Shown piece after piece: positions 5,325 through 6,135 of a DNA stretch of 6,135 bases. The notes beneath the pieces are model-generated. The model made no database searches. It was given only the letters and a program-made list of their open reading frames with translations, and was not told where the DNA came from. This DNA comes from Treponema sp. (GTDB taxonomy: Bacteria > Spirochaetota > Spirochaetia > Treponematales > Breznakiellaceae): positions 1-6,135 of the forward strand of contig JAISGE010000008.1 in NCBI GenBank assembly GCA_031263265.1, written 5' to 3'. Within the stretch, counting starts at the first letter, position 1, and each line of letters begins with the position of its first letter. Both the position numbers and the translations under genes were made by a program.

Positions 5325-6135
5325 CTTGCGCTCCTTTTGCTGCTTCTTCCTGCCAACTACCCTGTAATGCCTGTTTAATCTGTTCTGGGTCTCCGTTGCA
5401 GGCTGCAATGATCCTGCTAACCTTATCATACCCCAACCGAGATACCCAAGCAGCGGTAAATGCGTATGAGGCATCCAAGTGTGCGGCGCACTGTTCTGGA
5501 TTGGGGCTGAGCCGTTCCACGCATTTTGTACGGAAGAGGAATACCCCCCGGTGTAAGAGGGAGAGGCTTTCCAGCAGCGCGTCTGCAATAAGCGGCAAGA
5601 ACGGATTAAGTTCAAATTCACCCAGGGATGCTGCCGTAGTAATAGCATAATCATTGGCCTGCACCCGTATGGCCGTCTGGATAATCATCTCCGGGATGAC
5701 CGGGTTCACCTTTCCCGGCATGATGGTACTGCCCATCTGCAAAGGGGCTAGGTTAATTTCCCCGAGTCCTCCCCGGGGCCCTGAGTTCATAAGCCGTAAA
5801 TCCCCGGCGATCTTCATCAAATTTACCCCCAGGGCTTTGAGTAAGCCTGAAACTTCCACAAACACATCCTGATTCTGGGTAATATCCATAGGATACTCGG
5901 CAGCGGCAAGCCCGATGCCGGTAAGTTCCCGGATTTTTTCAATGACGCCAAACCGGTACTGCCGTTCTGTCTTTTTATCTTTTTTATCAGGCTCTAACAA
6001 AAGCCCTACCGCCGTACCCCCGAGGTTTATCTGGCGCAGCCGTTCTTCGATCTTGTAGAGCCGCCACCGGTCCCGGGCAATGGCCTGGGCATACGCGCCG
6101 AACTCCGAACCCAAGGTAACCGGTACCGCATCCAT
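5317..6135 (-). CDS. aspA: Aspartate ammonia-lyase, C-terminal part (cut by window edge)
   Basis: The visible 272 residues belong to the fumarase/aspartase superfamily. The signature GSTIMPGKVNP is at 135-145 of the fragment, with Ser136 as the expected catalytic serine. It continues VIPEM, as in aspartases, where class II fumarases have TQCEA. NLGGTAVG (37-44), SGPRGG (118-123) and EINL (126-129) also fit aspartase. The enzyme converts L-aspartate to fumarate and ammonia in the cytosol. The codon at the edge is an ATG, but DAVPVTLGSEF is an internal family motif, so about 180-190 N-terminal residues lie outside the window. Two oddities appear: a Lys-rich insert EPDKKDKKTERQ (48-59), and a C-terminus that ends earlier than in E. 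coli AspA. The gene overlaps pepT by 8 bases. Aspartase is favoured over another superfamily lyase, but not proven. Confidence 0.82.
   Translation of the reverse strand: MDAVPVTLGSEFGAYAQAIARDRWRLYKIEERLRQINLGGTAVGLLLEPDKKDKKTERQYRFGVIEKIRELTGIGLAAAEYPMDITQNQDVFVEVSGLLKALGVNLMKIAGDLRLMNSGPRGGLGEINLAPLQMGSTIMPGKVNPVIPEMIIQTAIRVQANDYAITTAASLGEFELNPFLPLIADALLESLSLLHRGVFLFRTKCVERLSPNPEQCAAHLDASYAFTAAWVSRLGYDKVSRIIAACNGDPEQIKQALQGSWQEEAAKGAQDV
5331..5336 (-). promoter_or_regulatory. Ribosome binding site of pepT
   Basis: AAGGAG on the minus strand, 6 bases before the ATG at 5324, lies inside the last codons of the upstream aspA-like gene. It fixes the pepT start and rules out the 110-residue longer reading that would begin at 5654. 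Confidence 0.85.

Noticed and set aside
5325..5654. A 110-residue N-terminal extension of pepT, up to an ATG at 5654.
   Set aside because: It lies fully within the aspartase coding region in another frame, has no PepT-like content, and a strong ribosome binding site marks the ATG at 5324.
5317..6135. The lyase as a complete 272-aa protein starting at the edge ATG.
   Set aside because: The Met falls within a conserved internal aspartase region, and the window ends exactly there, so the gene is cut and not short.

Overview
The window reads as an ordinary bacterial chromosome segment with short intergenic gaps. The genes suggest an anaerobic bacterium, and my impression is a treponeme-type spirochaete (Treponema/Gracilinema lineage). 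That impression rests on protein style: a ModA with a long low-complexity linker after its signal segment, a ModC with a non-Mop C-terminal half, and a stand-alone HD-GYP protein. It is an inference of low to moderate confidence, because there is no rRNA or other marker here.

Layout. Positions 26-2621 (minus strand) hold a complete three-gene molybdate-type ABC transporter operon, modA-modB-modC, with genes separated by 2 bp (A/B) or overlapping by 4 bp (B/C). Its promoter has a perfect TATAAT -10 box. A 14-bp perfect palindrome overlaps that box, and TATA tetramers recur every 10 bp, so it is a good candidate for a repressor operator. Positions 2622-3050 are a divergent intergenic region. 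Facing right, it holds a promoter with a perfect TTGACA -35 box, a U-rich leader, and a strong ribosome binding site that opens a 47-codon unannotated leader ORF. That ORF contains a run of 17 C and overlaps the start of the next gene. Positions 3051-3938 (plus strand) encode a 295-aa HD-GYP protein, a predicted cyclic-di-GMP phosphodiesterase. It ends at a strong intrinsic terminator (3990-4038) whose T-tract touches the stop codon of the convergent pepT gene. Positions 4038-6135 (minus strand) hold pepT (peptidase T) and, upstream of it and overlapping by 8 bp, the C-terminal part of an aspartate ammonia-lyase gene that runs off the right edge.

How the genes work together. ModA binds oxyanion outside the membrane, ModB forms the channel and ModC drives import, supplying molybdenum cofactor enzymes. 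PepT releases N-terminal amino acids from tripeptides, and AspA deaminates aspartate to fumarate plus ammonia, so that pair makes sense as a peptide and amino-acid catabolic operon. The HD-GYP gene is its own transcription unit between them.

Most interesting point. The HD-GYP gene is preceded by a short ORF with its own good ribosome binding site and a C17 tract encoding five prolines. Slippage in that tract would move the leader stop codon between three places around the HD-GYP start. This could be a phase-variable, translation-coupled switch on c-di-GMP turnover. It is a hypothesis from sequence only, and the tract length itself may be an assembly uncertainty.
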